Part shown: positions 6,512 to 12,382 of the stretch, in pieces | Position numbering within the stretch: the first letter of the stretch is position 1 | How the letters are laid out: every line of letters starts with the position of its first letter | Source: a virus | Virus record (IMG/VR): IMGVR_UViG_3300029448_000437 | Span: 1 to 24,038 of that record | DNA length: 24,038 nt | Reading direction: 5' to 3' (one strand) | The notes under the pieces: model-generated | Told to the model about the DNA's origin: nothing | Database searches by the model: none | What the model saw: only the letters and a program-made list of their open reading frames with translations | Position numbers and translations under genes: made by a program

Positions 6512-7311
6512 TGGCACTAAGTAAAATAGATGTGAGCAAAATGATAACCGGTGTTACCCCATTAGCAAATGGTGGAACTGGTGGCACATCAATACCAGCT
6601 ACTAACCTAGCTTCAGGTGTAACGGGAACGTTGCCTGTTGGTAGTGGAGGCACAGGATTAACGTCTGGTACAACAGATCAATTCTTAAAGTTTACAGGAA
6701 GTACAACAGTAGCAAGTGCGGCTGTAGTAGCAGATTCAGGATTAGCTTCACAACAAGTTTTTACTTCTAGCGGAACATGGACAAAACCTACTGGAATTAC
6801 TAAAGTAAAAGTCACTGTAATAGGTGGAGGTGGCGGTGCTTTCACTGCTACTAACACTAGAGGTGGTGGCGGTGGCGCTGGTGGAACTGCTATAGAAATT
6901 ATAGATGTATCTTCTGTTTCAAGTGTTACAGTTACTGTTGGAGCCGGTGGAGCTGCAGGTAGTACCAGTGGTGCAACTGGTTCAACATCTTCTTTTGGAT
7001 CATATTGTACAGCTACTGGTGGTGGCGGTGGTATTCAATCAGGAACAGGAGGTTCATTTTATCCTGGTAACGGAGGAGTAGGTTCTGGAGGAGATATTAA
7101 TTTAAATGGCCAAGGCGCAAACGGAGAAGAAGGTGGAACTGGGGGTAATAGTTATATGGGTGGCGGTGGTCGTCCTTCAAATGATGATGGTACTCATCAC
7201 TGGGCAGGTGCAGGTTATCAAGGCGGTGGCGGCGGTGGCCAAGCTAGTAATAATGGCGGTGCTGGCGGTGCTGGTGGCGCTGGTCTAGTAGTAGTTGAGG
7301 AATATAAATAA
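6511..7311 (+). CDS. Glycine-rich tail fibre / adhesin
   Basis: Starts at ATG 6511 in a TAATG overlap. Residues 1-75 hold two GGTG cassettes (TPLANGGTGGTS and TGTLPVGSGGTGLTSGTTDQ), the latter nearly identical to a stretch in the fibre at 10977. Residues about 80-110 (QVFTSSGTWTKPTGITKVKV) introduce a Gly-rich C-terminal domain with many GGGG runs, ending GGAGLVVVEEYK. This 'SGTWTxPxGvtkv' plus polyglycine plus VVVEEY layout is a known type of phage fibre tip; comparable polyglycine sandwich folds occur in the T4-type adhesin gp38. The glycine runs could be slippage-prone and favour variation of the tip loops. It is followed directly by a gene with a tail-assembly chaperone motif. Confidence 0.8.
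   Translation: MALSKIDVSKMITGVTPLANGGTGGTSIPATNLASGVTGTLPVGSGGTGLTSGTTDQFLKFTGSTTVASAAVVADSGLASQQVFTSSGTWTKPTGITKVKVTVIGGGGGAFTATNTRGGGGGAGGTAIEIIDVSSVSSVTVTVGAGGAAGSTSGATGSTSSFGSYCTATGGGGGIQSGTGGSFYPGNGGVGSGGDINLNGQGANGEEGGTGGNSYMGGGGRPSNDDGTHHWAGAGYQGGGGGGQASNNGGAGGAGGAGLVVVEEYK
6664..6700 (+). repeat. Direct repeat, copy 1 (copy 2 at 11157-11193)
   Basis: These 37 bases match 11157-11193 at 35 positions; both differences are silent (GAT/GAC and CAA/CAG). They encode SGTTDQFLKFTG in two different fibre genes. The similarity extends at protein level to 32 of 38 residues (ASGVTGTLPV... to ...VASAA). Such a repeat could mediate homologous recombination between fibre genes. Confidence 0.7.
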
Positions 7312-7658
7312 TGAAAGCATTAATTTTAAATAATAAAGTTGTAGATTTAAAAGAAGTAGAATTTAAAGTTCATTCAAGTTTAACATGGGTAGATTGTGAT
7401 AACACTGTAGAAATTGGATATGATTATAATGGTTCAACATTTTCAAAACCTGAAATAACTTTAAGTATGAAAATGGAAAATATTAGAAGTAATAGAAATT
7501 TTTTAATTAAAAAAACAGATTGGTGGGCATCGTCAGATATTACAATGACAGATGCCGATAAAAAATATAGACAAGATTTACGCGATATAACAAATGGCTT
7601 AGACACGTTAGATAAAGCTAACAATGTAACATGGCCAACTAATCCAAGAGAAGTTTAA
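7311..7658 (+). CDS. Tail-fibre assembly chaperone-like protein, 115 aa
   Basis: Starts at ATG 7311 in a TAATG overlap with the Gly-rich fibre. Residues about 57-95 read IRSNRNFLIKKTDWWASSDI, then MTDADKKYRQDLRDIT, followed by WPTNPREV at the end. This R-N-x-L-I-x-x-T-D-W-W...M-T...Y-R-Q-x-L-R-D-I pattern is the signature of the phage tail (fibre) assembly chaperone families found after fibre genes. The N-terminal part (residues 1-50) is a small beta domain. Position just after the fibre fits a dedicated folding/trimerisation helper. No signal peptide or membrane segment. Family assignment is by motif recall. Confidence 0.82.
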   Translation: MKALILNNKVVDLKEVEFKVHSSLTWVDCDNTVEIGYDYNGSTFSKPEITLSMKMENIRSNRNFLIKKTDWWASSDITMTDADKKYRQDLRDITNGLDTLDKANNVTWPTNPREV

Positions 7659-8107
7659 TGCCATACGTAGGACGCGATTTAAGTATAGGGGATAGAAAGA
7701 TATTGACGCCAACTGGTTCAACGCCGGCGACAACATATACCTTACAGAATGCTTCTGTGGATTACCATCCATCAGCTGCGCAAAATTTAATCGTGTCAGT
7801 TGGAGGAATTATACAAGCACCTACAACAGCGTATACAATTTCAGGGGCTACGATAGACTTCTTAGGAGTATCTGTAGCGGCAGCAAATATTGACTTTATT
7901 GTTGCGATGGGTGAAGATGTTGATGTGGGTACCCCTTCAGATGGGACCATATCTGCAGCAAAATTGTCCTCGACTTTTTACGCAGAAAACCCTAAAACAT
8001 ACTCAGATATAACAATAAGTTCTGCTAGTAATGGCATGGCCGCTGGGCCAATAACTATTACTGGTACTTTAACAATTCCTTCGGGATCAACCTTTACGGT
8101 AGTATAA
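7658..8107 (+). CDS. Minimal tail fibre protein (anchor domain plus short end)
   Basis: Starts at ATG 7658 (TAATG). The N-terminus MPYVGRDLSIGDRK is related to the fibre at 5263. Residues about 20-105 are the same type of anchor domain (TTYTLQNASVDYHPSAAQNL, then VSVGGIIQAPTTAYTISGAT and DGTISAAKL). After that only about 40 residues remain, ending SASNGMAAGPITITGTLTIP and then PSGSTFTVV, a pattern I recall at the ends of marine phage fibre genes. With 149 aa there is no large receptor-binding tip. It may be a base plug onto which another fibre, possibly the next gene product, assembles, or a fibre that lost its tip. Confidence 0.77.
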   Translation: MPYVGRDLSIGDRKILTPTGSTPATTYTLQNASVDYHPSAAQNLIVSVGGIIQAPTTAYTISGATIDFLGVSVAAANIDFIVAMGEDVDVGTPSDGTISAAKLSSTFYAENPKTYSDITISSASNGMAAGPITITGTLTIPSGSTFTVV

Positions 8108-8946
8108 TGAGTGAAATATTAGCAAATAAATTATCACCATCAACAGGTACTTCTGTTCAATTAGGAGACTCAGGCGATACGTTCAATATACCATCCGGTG
8201 TAACATTAACAAATAGTGGAACAATGAATGCTTCAGCAATTACAGCTGGAACATTACCAATTGCACGTGGTGGCACAGGTTCATCATCAACAACCTTTGT
8301 CAACGCAGCAACAAACATTACAGGTAACCTACCCGTAGCAAATCTTAACGGTGGATCATCAGCTTCTTCAAGCACATTCTGGCGTGGAGATGGTGCCTGG
8401 GCAGCAGCTGGTGGTGCTTGGAACTTAATTTATTCAGATGATGTTTCTGGCATGGGTAGTAATACTAATGCATATACAGATTCTAATATGTTTTCTTCTA
8501 CTTATAATTTTTATAGAATTTACATTTTAGATTGGGAGCCACAAAGTGATGGTATAAATTTAGAAATACAATTTAAACTAGGTGGGGTTACAAGAACAGC
8601 AGATTATAAATGGAATGTAACAAGACAAACTAGTAACGCTGGTAGTCCAACAAGTAACTACTCTAATGGAGATTCCGATTTAAGAATTTGGTATGGTTGT
8701 GGAAATGGTACAGGTGAAAGCATGTCTGGTTGGTTTGAATATACAAATCCTACTGGTGATACTGGTAATTGGTACACTACTCAATCTATGTACACTGGAG
8801 TAAATGACTATGGATATGCAACAGGTGGTGTGGGTGCGGGAACAAATCAAAATAGCACAGGTGCTATGACAGGTTTTACTATTATAGCTAATTCTGGGGG
8901 TTTAGGTAATTATAAATTAAGAGCATATGGATTGGCACAATCATGA
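8107..8946 (+). CDS. Tail fibre protein with NIPSGVTL/GGTG shaft and unique tip
   Basis: Starts at ATG 8107 (TAATG). The first 40 residues (MSEILANKLSPSTGTSVQLG ... NIPSGVTLTNSGTM) share 26 of 40 positions with the fibre at 9299. The shaft continues with TLPIARGGTGSSSTTFVNAA and SSASSSTFWRGDGAWA, a common fibre motif ahead of the tip. From residue about 105 the C-terminal domain is distinct (WNLIYSDDVSGMG, then FYRIYILDWEP) and rich in Trp, Tyr, Asn and Gly, suiting carbohydrate binding. It ends YKLRAYGLAQS. The stop overlaps the next small gene as ATGA. Function as a receptor-binding fibre is inferred from architecture. Confidence 0.8.
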   Translation: MSEILANKLSPSTGTSVQLGDSGDTFNIPSGVTLTNSGTMNASAITAGTLPIARGGTGSSSTTFVNAATNITGNLPVANLNGGSSASSSTFWRGDGAWAAAGGAWNLIYSDDVSGMGSNTNAYTDSNMFSSTYNFYRIYILDWEPQSDGINLEIQFKLGGVTRTADYKWNVTRQTSNAGSPTSNYSNGDSDLRIWYGCGNGTGESMSGWFEYTNPTGDTGNWYTTQSMYTGVNDYGYATGGVGAGTNQNSTGAMTGFTIIANSGGLGNYKLRAYGLAQS

Positions 8947-9302
8947 GTAATAGTACAATTAATGGAAGATATAGAATACATTATCCTTTTGATAAAGATG
9001 ATGTTCAAGGTGTTGGCACAGAAAATTTAACTGATGCTGAAAAAACAACAATAGCTAATGAATGGAATACTTCACATGAAGCTAATAATAATTATGTAAA
9101 GAAAAGAGTAGAAGGAAAAATTACTTCATCTTATAATTCAACAACAGGTAAAAGAGAAAATATCGTCAGACAAGAAGGTTACGCTGAAATAGGCGAACAG
9201 CTTGATAAACTGTGGCACGATATAGACGAAGGTAAATTAGATAAAACTGGAAGTTTTTATACTTCTATTAAAACAATTAAAGATAGATGGAGTAAACCAT
9301 GA
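8943..9302 (+). CDS. Small fibre-accessory protein, QLDxLWHDID family
   Basis: Starts at ATG 8943 inside the ATGA overlap with the upstream fibre gene. The 119-aa product is hydrophilic. Its C-terminal 40 residues contain YAEIGEQLDKLWHDIDEGKL, then GSFYTSIKTIKDRWSKP. From memory this is a recurrent motif of short phage proteins placed after fibre genes. The gene at 10007 has a shorter version (YGDIGDQLDEIFKDID ... IKDANPKG), so the two are paralogues. Amphipathic helices in this motif fit protein-protein contact, consistent with a chaperone or a cap of the upstream fibre. The exact activity is unknown. It overlaps the next fibre gene by ATGA. Confidence 0.78.
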   Translation: MSNSTINGRYRIHYPFDKDDVQGVGTENLTDAEKTTIANEWNTSHEANNNYVKKRVEGKITSSYNSTTGKRENIVRQEGYAEIGEQLDKLWHDIDEGKLDKTGSFYTSIKTIKDRWSKP

Positions 9303-9973
9303 GTAAAATATTTGTAGACCAGGTAGATCCAAAAACAGGTACCTCGTTAACACTTGGTACATCAGGCGATACGGTAAACATACCGTCAGGCGTTACATTA
9401 GCAAACGCAGGAACTATGACAGGAGTGCCAGCACCAACAAGTGGCGTTGCAGCTTCAGCTATTGATTCAGGAACTATTGCTACAGCTAGACTTGGTTCAG
9501 GCACAGCGTCATCTTCTACATTCTTAAGAGGAGACCAAACATATGCAACAGCAGGTTTTTCAACATACGGTGCTTCAGCGTATTCAAATGCAACGCAAAC
9601 TATAGCTACTGGTACTAATACTAAAGTTTTATTACCTAATGAATATACTGATTCAAATGGAGAATTTGCTAGTTCCACATATACAGCTACTAATGCTGGT
9701 GATTATTTACTATCTGCGCAAGTTTATGAAAATGGTGAAACAGGTGCAAATGTTCAATGGCAAGTTTATATATATAAAAATGGAAGTTTATTTTTAAGAG
9801 GTGCACAGACGACAGACTATGCTGTGGCATATACATTTCCTATATCAGCAGTAGTCGTTCCTTTAGCAGCAAGTGATACAATAGAATTATATACATTTCA
9901 TAACAAGGGATCTAATGCAAATATTAACTTTGATAATAAAGGTACATTTTTAAATATTTGGAGATTAAAATAA
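9299..9973 (+). CDS. Tail fibre protein with C1q-like C-terminal domain
   Basis: Starts at ATG 9299 (ATGA overlap). Residues 1-42 are related to the fibre at 8107 (PKTGTSLTLG, NIPSGVTLANAGTM). A shaft segment TARLGSGTASSSTFLRGDQT follows. From residue about 90 the protein reads like a C1q/TNF-type jelly roll: a first strand with ATQTIATGTNTKVLLPN, YTATNAGDYLLSAQVYEN, VQWQVYIYKNGSLFLRG, then PISAVVVPLAASDTIELYTF and a final GTFLNIWRLK. Such domains form compact trimers and are used at the tips of phage fibres. Its stop codon overlaps an orphan ATG (9973) of a decayed fibre start. The likely helper is the gene at 10007. Confidence 0.8.
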   Translation: MSKIFVDQVDPKTGTSLTLGTSGDTVNIPSGVTLANAGTMTGVPAPTSGVAASAIDSGTIATARLGSGTASSSTFLRGDQTYATAGFSTYGASAYSNATQTIATGTNTKVLLPNEYTDSNGEFASSTYTATNAGDYLLSAQVYENGETGANVQWQVYIYKNGSLFLRGAQTTDYAVAYTFPISAVVVPLAASDTIELYTFHNKGSNANINFDNKGTFLNIWRLK

Positions 9974-10026
9974 TGACATTAACAACGATTTTAAAAGGAG
10001 GTCTATATGGCACAGCTATCAACTAA
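9973..10026 (+). pseudogene. Stranded 5' end of a lost fibre gene
   Basis: ATG 9973 sits in a typical TAATG overlap with the upstream stop but opens only 17 codons (MTLTTILKGGLYGTAIN). The first 17 bases equal the start of the fibre gene at 10977 except for one base (ACAACG versus ACAACA), giving the same MTLTTI. After that the similarity ends, and the Shine-Dalgarno (AAAAGGAGGT) of the gene at 10007 follows at once. I read it as the leftover beginning of a fibre gene removed by recombination. It may still be translated as a short leader that couples the next gene. Confidence 0.55.
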
Positions 10027-10336
10027 GATTAAACTTTATGCGGAAGCAAATAGTAAAACTATTGATTTCAATAAAGATGTAATTTTACAGGATGACTCTG
10101 ACGGTAATGGCCCGTACATAAAAGAATGGAACGTAACAGGATTGGCACAGCCAACTGACGCAGACTTAGCAACTTATGATGCGGCAGCAACTACTGAAGA
10201 GACAAACAATACTGTAAGAGGTACAAGAAGAGAGCTTTATGGTGATATTGGCGATCAGCTTGATGAGATATTTAAGGATATTGACGCGTGGAAAACACGT
10301 ATTCAAGGGATCAAAGATGCAAACCCTAAAGGATAA
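10007..10336 (+). CDS. Small fibre-accessory protein, paralogue of 8943 gene
   Basis: ATG 10007 has one of the best ribosome sites in the window (AAAAGGAGGT, about 9989-9998). The 109-aa product is acidic to neutral and hydrophilic: an N-terminal STKIKLYAEANSKTIDFNKD, a middle rich in Asp/Gly, then a helical C-terminus RRELYGDIGDQLDEIFKDID ... IQGIKDANPKG. This end is the same motif as in the protein at 8943, about seven residues shorter between its two halves. It follows the C1q-tipped fibre at 9299, separated only by the decayed start, so a helper role for that fibre is the simplest view. No enzymatic motif is seen. Confidence 0.78.
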   Translation: MAQLSTKIKLYAEANSKTIDFNKDVILQDDSDGNGPYIKEWNVTGLAQPTDADLATYDAAATTEETNNTVRGTRRELYGDIGDQLDEIFKDIDAWKTRIQGIKDANPKG

Positions 10337-10340
10337 ATAA

Positions 10341-10973
10341 ATGGCGAGTACAATACAAGTAGATAAAATTACCGATATTGGTGGTAACACCATAATCTCG
10401 AGTAATGGCTCAGGTACGTTCACAAGTAATTTACCTGCAGTTGCACCAAATGTATCTACAGCTACTGGCACATTACCTATAGCTAACGGTGGCACGGGTG
10501 CAGCTACTCTTGCTGCTGCAGGATTAACTAATACTCCTGCTTTCTTTGTAGCTTTAACAACAAATGTAAGTATTAGTGATAACACTTTTACTAAAATACC
10601 TTTTGCTACTGAAGTATATGATACTGATAATGCATATGACGCATCAACTAATCATAGATTTACTGTACCAAGTGGGCAAGCAGGAAAATATTGTTTTACA
10701 TTTCAAGGTCCAATGGGAATTTTAAAACATTATCAAATGGTAGTTTACTTAAAAAAGAATGGTTCTTATATAGGAACCGAGTCTTTAGTTACAAATGGCT
10801 ATGAACAATCTGCTGATACTAATATAACAAATCGTTACACAACTACACTAGACTTGGCAGTAGCCGATTATATTGAAATGTGGGTTAAAATAAATAATAA
10901 TGGAACTTCATCAGCTTTTTTACATGGGGATAGTTACACAACATTTTTTGCAGGACATAAACTAATAGGATAA
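10341..10973 (+). CDS. Tail fibre protein with C1q-like tip
   Basis: ATG 10341 follows the preceding stop closely, with AAAGGATAA as ribosome site. Residues 1-65 are anchor/shaft (STIQVDKITDIGGNTIISSN, then TGTLPIANGGTGAATLAAAG). From residue about 73 a C1q-like domain is clear: PAFFVALTTNVSISDNTFTK, then FATEVYDTDNAYDASTNHRF, TVPSGQAGKYCFTFQ, MVVYLKKNGSYIG, LDLAVADYIEMWVK and a final TTFFAGHKLIG. The N-x-Y-D-x-x-T-x-x-F-T-V-P-x-x-G-x-Y-x-F core is very typical of C1q jelly rolls. It is the second protein of this tip type within 1.5 kb. A trimeric receptor-binding tip is expected. Confidence 0.83.
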   Translation: MASTIQVDKITDIGGNTIISSNGSGTFTSNLPAVAPNVSTATGTLPIANGGTGAATLAAAGLTNTPAFFVALTTNVSISDNTFTKIPFATEVYDTDNAYDASTNHRFTVPSGQAGKYCFTFQGPMGILKHYQMVVYLKKNGSYIGTESLVTNGYEQSADTNITNRYTTTLDLAVADYIEMWVKINNNGTSSAFLHGDSYTTFFAGHKLIG

Positions 10974-10976
10974 TAT

Positions 10977-11648
10977 ATGACATTAACAACAATCAACCTC
11001 GCAGCTTTAGGCGATACAATAAATTTAAGCACCGAAGTTACAGGCACACTACCCACGGGTAATGGTGGTACTGGCTCAACAGCAACAACGTTTGTTAATG
11101 CAGCTTCTAATGTGACGGGTACTTTACCTGTTCCTAACGGTGGCACTGGCCTAGCTTCTGGTACAACAGACCAGTTCTTAAAGTTTACAGGAACAACTAC
11201 ACTTGCAAGTGCTGCAGATAATGCTGGTAAAGTTTTACAAATAAAAAATTTAGCTTCTACTGCTTCTACTGCAACTTCATCAAGTAGTTACACAGCTACT
11301 GCATTAGACTTATCTATCACACCAACTTCATCAAGTAGTAAAATTATAATTCATTGTTCTACTAATACTGATAACGAAGCTGCTGGAAGGCAAGGTGAGG
11401 TAGGATTATGGAGAGAAATAGGTGGTGCCAATAACGTAGTTATAGGAGGTAATTCTCAAGCTATGGCTTCTTATGGTGTAGGATCAAGAATAGTAACAAG
11501 CACAGGTTTCGTGTACATGGATTCTCCAGCCACAACTTCAGTTGTAAGGTACCGTGTAGTTATAAAAAGTAATACAGGTAATCAACTTTTATTTGGTGCT
11601 TACATGGGAAGTAATTCAACTATAATTTTACAAGAGGTAACTGTATAA
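10977..11648 (+). CDS. Tail fibre protein with double GGTG cassette
   Basis: ATG 10977 is three bases after the previous stop. The opening MTLTTINLAALGDTINLS gives the intact version of the start stranded at 9973. Residues 20-75 hold two cassettes (EVTGTLPTGNGGTGSTATTF and VTGTLPVPNGGTGLASGTTD), the second almost the same as in the Gly-rich fibre at 6511. The tip (residues about 80-223) has KVLQIKNLASTAST, SITPTSSSSKIIIHCSTNTD, a middle with GEVGLWREIGGANN and an end STIILQEVTV. This SKI-x-I...ILQEV type of C-terminal domain is widespread in phage fibres. Its stop overlaps a 71-aa gene as TAATG. The receptor is unknown. Confidence 0.8.
   Translation: MTLTTINLAALGDTINLSTEVTGTLPTGNGGTGSTATTFVNAASNVTGTLPVPNGGTGLASGTTDQFLKFTGTTTLASAADNAGKVLQIKNLASTASTATSSSSYTATALDLSITPTSSSSKIIIHCSTNTDNEAAGRQGEVGLWREIGGANNVVIGGNSQAMASYGVGSRIVTSTGFVYMDSPATTSVVRYRVVIKSNTGNQLLFGAYMGSNSTIILQEVTV
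11157..11193 (+). repeat. Direct repeat, copy 2 (copy 1 at 6664-6700)
   Basis: Second copy of the 37-base repeat (35 of 37 identical) encoding SGTTDQFLKFTG. It lies in a fibre gene whose C-terminal domain is unrelated to that of the first copy, as expected if shaft cassettes are exchanged while tips differ. Confidence 0.7.
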
Positions 11649-11863
11649 TGACAGATAACGAAAAATTTCAAAGTGCAATTAATACTTTAAAATCTGGTGT
11701 GCAATATTCATACACAGGAGATGTTCCAGTAACAGAAGAATTATTTAATAATATAAAATGGACAACTGGAGAAGATAGTGTTGGTCTTGCAATAGAAACA
11801 ACTACTTGTCCTCATAGTGAAATTACTTGGTCTTTATTTAAGACTGAATACGATAAACTCTAA
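11648..11863 (+). CDS. Small acidic fibre-accessory protein, 71 aa
   Basis: Starts at ATG 11648 (TAATG with the upstream fibre) and ends in another TAATG. The 71 residues are acidic and mixed helical/beta: TDNEKFQSAINTLKSGVQYS, a middle VPVTEELFNNIKWTTGEDSV, and an end WSLFKTEYDKL. I do not recognise the family. Position after a fibre gene is the same as for the helper-like genes at 6245, 7311, 8943 and 10007, though its sequence is unrelated to them. A fibre helper or small tail part is an inference from the repeating gene order. Confidence 0.72.
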   Translation: MTDNEKFQSAINTLKSGVQYSYTGDVPVTEELFNNIKWTTGEDSVGLAIETTTCPHSEITWSLFKTEYDKL

Positions 11864-12375
11864 TGTTCTACGGCGCAGCAGCATATGCGACCGAAACTTT
11901 TGCCCAGGGTCAATCATCATTTGGTAGCATAATTGTTGTACCTACAGGGGTACGTGCAACCTTTGGTTTAGGTACTGTTACTGTAACTGGAAACAGTGTT
12001 ATTGATGATGTAACTGGGGTTCGTGCTACTTTTGGGGTAGGCTCACTTGCTGTTACAGGTGATTCTAACTTTATACCAACTGGGGTTCGTGCTACTTTTG
12101 CTGTTGGAAATACTACTGTTACAGGTGATTCTAACTTTACTTTAGTAGGTGTACGCTCGACATTTAGCACAGGAAGTGTTACAATAGAATCTAAGTATGA
12201 CGTTACTGGTGTTCGTGCAACTTTTGCGCAAGGATCAGTAGTTGTAACTGGTACAGCTACCGTTACATTAGAAGGTGTAAGATCTACTTTTGCAACAGGT
12301 GTACCAAAATTAACAATATGGAACGGTGTGGATGATTCTAACACAGACATCTGGACTGTAGTACCAACAGGATAA
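11863..12375 (+). CDS. Repeat-built virion protein (GVRATF repeats)
   Basis: Starts at ATG 11863 (TAATG). After a 28-residue start (FYGAAAYATETFAQGQSSFG) the protein is built of six repeats of 20-23 residues, each beginning GV-R-A/S-T-F followed by x-x-G-x-x-x-V-T. The last runs into a short Trp-containing end (TIWNGVDDSNTDIWTVVPTG). Such two-strand repeats probably stack as a beta solenoid or beta-sandwich row. I recall comparable GV-x-A-T-x-x-x-G repeats in marine phage structural genes of unknown function. It is probably a virion surface or fibre-linked protein. Repeat number could change by recombination. There is no signal peptide. Confidence 0.75.
   Translation: MFYGAAAYATETFAQGQSSFGSIIVVPTGVRATFGLGTVTVTGNSVIDDVTGVRATFGVGSLAVTGDSNFIPTGVRATFAVGNTTVTGDSNFTLVGVRSTFSTGSVTIESKYDVTGVRATFAQGSVVVTGTATVTLEGVRSTFATGVPKLTIWNGVDDSNTDIWTVVPTG
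11947..12315 (+). repeat. Six tandem 20-23-residue protein repeats
   Basis: Units begin at codons 11947, 12016, 12082, 12148, 12208 and 12274, with lengths of 23, 22, 22, 20 and 22 residues before the last, incomplete unit. The constant core is GVR(A/S)TF, then a Gly three residues later; the second half is often VTGDSNF or similar. Confidence 0.8.
12012..12143 (+). repeat. Recent 66-base tandem duplication
   Basis: Two adjacent 66-base units (12012-12077 and 12078-12143) share an identical first 23 bases (AACTGGGGTTCGTGC...) and an identical later block (TGTTACAGGTGATTC...; 12051 onward and 12117 onward), while the middle differs. This is the youngest-looking pair in the six-repeat region. 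Confidence 0.75.
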
Positions 12376-12382
12376 AAATAAG

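Noticed and set aside
7106-7288. + strand 60-codon frame in the Gly-rich fibre region
   Set aside because: Out-of-frame reading of GGT/GGC runs, giving a Val/Ala-rich low-complexity product; no ribosome site.
7311-7658. Programmed frameshift of the tail assembly chaperone type (gpG/gpGT)
   Set aside because: The helper gene is complete, and no slippery heptamer followed by a second overlapping frame near its end could be made out; a podovirus-like layout has no tape measure to require it.
12012-12143. CRISPR-like repeat
   Set aside because: The repeats are in frame, of 66-base period, coding, and without unrelated spacers.
8107-12375. Diversity-generating retroelement (variable/template repeats) acting on fibre tips
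   Set aside because: No reverse transcriptase gene and no adenine-biased template copy of a fibre 3' end was seen in the window. The repeats found are shaft cassettes, not tip 3' ends. Elements outside the window cannot be excluded.
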